Assembly (NCBI GenBank): GCA_000193795.2
Contig: AEPI01000076.1
Location: forward strand, 1 to 7,028
DNA from: Neisseria lactamica NS19
GTDB lineage: Bacteria; Pseudomonadota; Gammaproteobacteria; Burkholderiales; Neisseriaceae
Length of the DNA: 7,028 nt
Reading direction: 5' to 3'
Numbering within the stretch: position 1 is the first letter of the stretch; each line of letters opens with the position of its first letter. Under the pieces are notes generated by a model. That model was not told the origin of the DNA and did not search any database. It saw only the letters and a list, made by a program, of their open reading frames with translations. This document shows, piece by piece, positions 4,891 through 7,028 of the stretch. The position numbers and the translations under genes are program-made.

Positions 4891-5523
4891 ATGACCCTAC
4901 GTTACGAAATCTTCCCCGTTACCCCCTTCCGCCAAAACTGCACCCTGATTTGGGACGACGAAAGCGGCGAAGCCGTCCTGACCGATGTCGGCGGCGACGT
5001 ACCGTTCCTGCTGCAAGAGTTGGCGAACCGCAAACTTACGCTCACGGCAATCTGGCTGACGCACGGCCATCTCGATCATGCAGGCGGCGTGGTCGAGATG
5101 CTGAAAACGCGTAAAGTTCCCGTCCTCGGGCCGCATCCGGACGATGAATTCCTGCTCCAATCCCTGCCGCAAACCACCGCGCAATACGGATTCCCCGTCT
5201 CGCCCGCATTTTCGCCGAACCGTTGGCTCGAAGAAGGCGAAACGCTCACGGTCGGACGCTATGCCTTTCAAGTGCTGCATATTCCGGGCCATACGCCGGG
5301 GCATATCGTCTTTTATTGTGCCGAAGCGGAATTGCTGATTGCGGGCGACGTGCTGTTTTACGAAACCATAGGCAGAACCGATTTTCCGCGCGGTAACCAC
5401 GCCGACTTAATCAACAATATCCGCAACAAATTATTCGCCCTCCCCGAAACCGTGCAAGTTGTCGCGGGGCACGGGCGTATGACTTCCATCGGACACGAAA
5501 AACGGCACAATCCGTTTTTCTAA
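4891..5523 (+). CDS. MBL-fold metallohydrolase, YcbL / glyoxalase II-like
   Basis: This 210-residue protein is a single metallo-beta-lactamase domain, probably cytoplasmic since no signal peptide is seen. The metal-binding set is complete: THGHLDH (57-63; H58, H60, D62, H63), H134 in IPGHTPGH, D153 in AGDVLF and H194 in VAGHGRMTS. The opening PVTPFRQNC, the segment GRTDFPRG (161-168) and the ending IGHEKRHNPFF closely resemble E. coli YcbL, a type II glyoxalase II homologue of similar length. It lacks the C-terminal helical domain of classical GloB. Hydrolysis of S-lactoylglutathione or another thioester is likely from the family, but the substrate cannot be read from the sequence. AGGA lies 8 bases before the ATG. 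The gene is alone on the plus strand, divergent from ligE and convergent with rmuC. Confidence 0.9.
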   Translation: MTLRYEIFPVTPFRQNCTLIWDDESGEAVLTDVGGDVPFLLQELANRKLTLTAIWLTHGHLDHAGGVVEMLKTRKVPVLGPHPDDEFLLQSLPQTTAQYGFPVSPAFSPNRWLEEGETLTVGRYAFQVLHIPGHTPGHIVFYCAEAELLIAGDVLFYETIGRTDFPRGNHADLINNIRNKLFALPETVQVVAGHGRMTSIGHEKRHNPFF

Positions 5524-5531
5524 ATCACGCT

Positions 5532-5566
5532 TTCAGACGGCATAGCCAAGGCTGATGCCGTCTGAA
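5532..5566. terminator. Inverted AT-DUS pair between the MBL-fold gene and rmuC
   Basis: Exact uptake sequences in opposite orientation (5532-5543 and 5555-5566) form a 12-bp stem around an 11-base loop. The loop has a small inner pairing, agcc-aa-ggct. It lies 8 bp after the MBL-fold stop codon and 78 bp from the rmuC stop, so it can serve both convergent genes. There is no T tract on the plus strand; Neisseria DUS-pair terminators often lack one. Confidence 0.85.
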
Positions 5567-5644
5567 GCCCAAACCGTCATTTGACAGGCGGGCTAATATT
5601 TAGACAATCCGTTTCAAGCCCGGCAAAACCTGTCCGATTTCACA

Positions 5645-7028
5645 TCAAACCGCCTCATCTTCTGCCGCATATTCCAAAGATTCCGGCAACGCCGTTGTTT
5701 CACCGGCACGTTCGGTCAAATCTCGTGCAAGCTGCTTGTTCGCCTTCACGCCCAACAGACGCAGTTTCTCGGCGCGGCCGACCAGATTCCCGCGCCCCTC
5801 GGCAAGTTGCTTGAATGCCGTCTGAAAGCTGCTTTGCGCCTGATCGATGCTTTTGCCGACGCTTTCAAACGTTTGCACGAAACCGACAAACTTGTCATAC
5901 AGCCTGCCGCCTTCGTCCGCAATCGCCAGTGCGTTTTGATTTTGCTGTTCGTTGCGCCAAATATTCGCCACCGTCCGCAAGGTTGCCAACAAGGTACTCG
6001 GGCCGACCAGCATAATCCGTTTGTCGAAACACTCTTGGAACAAGCCCGCGTCATTCTGCAACGCCAGCAGATACGCCGGCTCGACGGGTATAAACATAAA
6101 GACGAAATCCAATGTGTTCACACCTTCCAAATCGGTGTAATCCTTCAGCGACAAGCCTTTCATATGCGCGCGTATGCTGGCGACATGCGCCGCCAACTCG
6201 CGTGCCGCCGTATCCGCATCCGCCGCCTGCGTGTAGCGCACATAAGCCGTCAGCGAAACCTTGGAATCAATCACAATCTGTTTGTTGTCCGGCAGGTTGA
6301 CCAAAACATCCGGCTGCAAACGGCGCGTGCCGCCGTCTTCCTCCTTACGGACAGCCGCCGCCTGCACCACATATTCCCGCCCTTTCTGGAGGCCGGAATT
6401 TTCCAAAACCGTTTCCAGAATCATCTCGCCCCAATTGCCCTGAACCTTATTTTGCGTACCGGTCAGCGCGTTGGTTAAAGCCTGTGCCTCGCTGTGCAGC
6501 TGCGCATTCAAACCTTGAAGCCGTTTCAATTCGTTTTCCAAAGTCAACCGCTCGCGTGATTCTTTATCATAGGTTTGCCTGACCAACTCGCCGAAACCGT
6601 GGATGCGTTCGTTTAACGGGTTCAAAACCTGATGGAGCTGCTCCCGGTTCTGCTCGGTAAAACGGCGGCTTTTTTCTTCCAAAATCGTGTTGGCAAGATT
6701 TTGAAACTGATCGCTCAAGCTCTTGCGCGCCTCGCCCAGTAAGGACAGCTTCTCTTCAGAAGCAAGGCGTTCCTGTTCGATTTGTGTTGCCAAACGTTCG
6801 TTTTCAACCGCCAAACCCTGTGCCTTTTCCTGCAAATCGATATGCGACTGCCTCAACCGCTCCGCTTCTGCCTCTTTTTCCTGCAAATGGGCAATCTGTT
6901 TTTCGGCTGCGGCAAAACGGTTGCCCGCATCAGAAAGGTCGTTTTGCACGTCGCGGACAGTTTGGCGGCTTTCTTCCAAATCGGTTTCGATTCTTTGGCG
7001 GATTTGGCGTTCCAGCGCATATTGGTCG
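5645..7028 (-). CDS. rmuC: DNA recombination protein RmuC, 3' part (start beyond window)
   Basis: The reading frame stays open to the right edge, so the 5' end is missing. 460 residues are visible. An N-terminal coiled-coil region (about 1-190, rich in E, Q, K, R and L) leads into the RmuC domain: GNWGEMILETVLENSGL (197-213), QPDVLVNLP (238-246) with VIDSKVS (252-258), GVNTLDFVFMFIPVEPAYL (302-320) and RIMLVGPSTLLATLRTVANIWR (from 337). The PD followed by DSK (D240, D254, K256) fits a PD-(D/E)xK nuclease-like core. E. coli RmuC has an N-terminal membrane helix; none is visible, so it would lie beyond the edge. RmuC limits inversions and other rearrangements at short inverted repeats, probably by cleaving DNA structures; this is family knowledge. 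A TTG at 6979 is an internal Leu codon, not the start. An AT-DUS lies at 5815-5826. Confidence 0.95.
   Translation of the reverse strand, partial: DQYALERQIRQRIETDLEESRQTVRDVQNDLSDAGNRFAAAEKQIAHLQEKEAEAERLRQSHIDLQEKAQGLAVENERLATQIEQERLASEEKLSLLGEARKSLSDQFQNLANTILEEKSRRFTEQNREQLHQVLNPLNERIHGFGELVRQTYDKESRERLTLENELKRLQGLNAQLHSEAQALTNALTGTQNKVQGNWGEMILETVLENSGLQKGREYVVQAAAVRKEEDGGTRRLQPDVLVNLPDNKQIVIDSKVSLTAYVRYTQAADADTAARELAAHVASIRAHMKGLSLKDYTDLEGVNTLDFVFMFIPVEPAYLLALQNDAGLFQECFDKRIMLVGPSTLLATLRTVANIWRNEQQNQNALAIADEGGRLYDKFVGFVQTFESVGKSIDQAQSSFQTAFKQLAEGRGNLVGRAEKLRLLGVKANKQLARDLTERAGETTALPESLEYAAEDEAV
5815..5826 (+). repeat. AT-DUS 12-mer inside rmuC
   Basis: This exact ATGCCGTCTGAA on the plus strand runs antisense to the gene. 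The rmuC codons across it encode Phe-Gln-Thr-Ala-Phe, within the well-conserved C-terminal part of the domain. Confidence 0.95.

Noticed and set aside
5807..6478. 223-codon open frame on the plus strand, opposite rmuC
   Set aside because: It is antisense to the conserved RmuC domain, has no recognisable motif and has no credible start context.
1..7028. Mobile elements, CRISPR, tRNA/rRNA or phage genes
   Set aside because: I saw no transposase frame, no regularly spaced repeats, no tRNA-like cloverleaf and no phage genes. The repeats are all short Neisseria-type intergenic elements.

Overview
The window looks like a chromosomal segment of a Neisseria species using the classical AT-dialect uptake signal, most likely N. 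meningitidis or N. gonorrhoeae or a close relative. The evidence is seven exact copies of the 12-bp DNA uptake sequence ATGCCGTCTGAA (DUS) in 7 kb, dRS3/NIME-type repeats in the intergenic regions, terminators built from inverted DUS, and a characteristic gene content. Species cannot be settled by eye.

Layout from left to right. Bases 1-277 carry no gene: they hold a mosaic of dRS3 and RS repeats and an imperfect 45-bp tandem duplication. On the minus strand, read right to left, come hpt (2911-3474), a mannose-family PTS EIIA gene (2391-2828), ptsH (2053-2322) and ptsI (278-2053). ptsH and ptsI overlap by one base (TAATG), so they are almost certainly translationally coupled. Bases 3475-3975 form a repeat-rich intergenic region with a possible hpt promoter, three copies of a different uptake-sequence dialect (AGGTCGTCTGAA), a composite GTCGGAT inverted repeat, a second dRS3 remnant and a strong terminator. 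Next is a minimal ATP-dependent DNA ligase with a signal peptide (LigE type, minus, 3976-4800). It is divergent from a YcbL/glyoxalase-II-like metallo-beta-lactamase-fold hydrolase (plus, 4891-5523). A DUS-pair terminator follows, and then the 3' part of rmuC (minus, 5645 to the right edge), whose start lies outside the window.

How the genes work together. EI, HPr and EIIA form a phosphate relay from PEP. No EIIB or EIIC sugar permease is present here, which fits the known incomplete, probably regulatory, PTS of Neisseria. hpt is purine salvage. LigE and RmuC are both DNA-processing proteins. LigE is exported, so it would act on DNA outside the cytoplasm, which is notable in naturally competent bacteria. 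I see no new multi-gene system. The most unusual features are the foreign-dialect uptake sequences and the layered small repeats between hpt and ligE. There is no tRNA, rRNA, IS element, CRISPR array or prophage gene.
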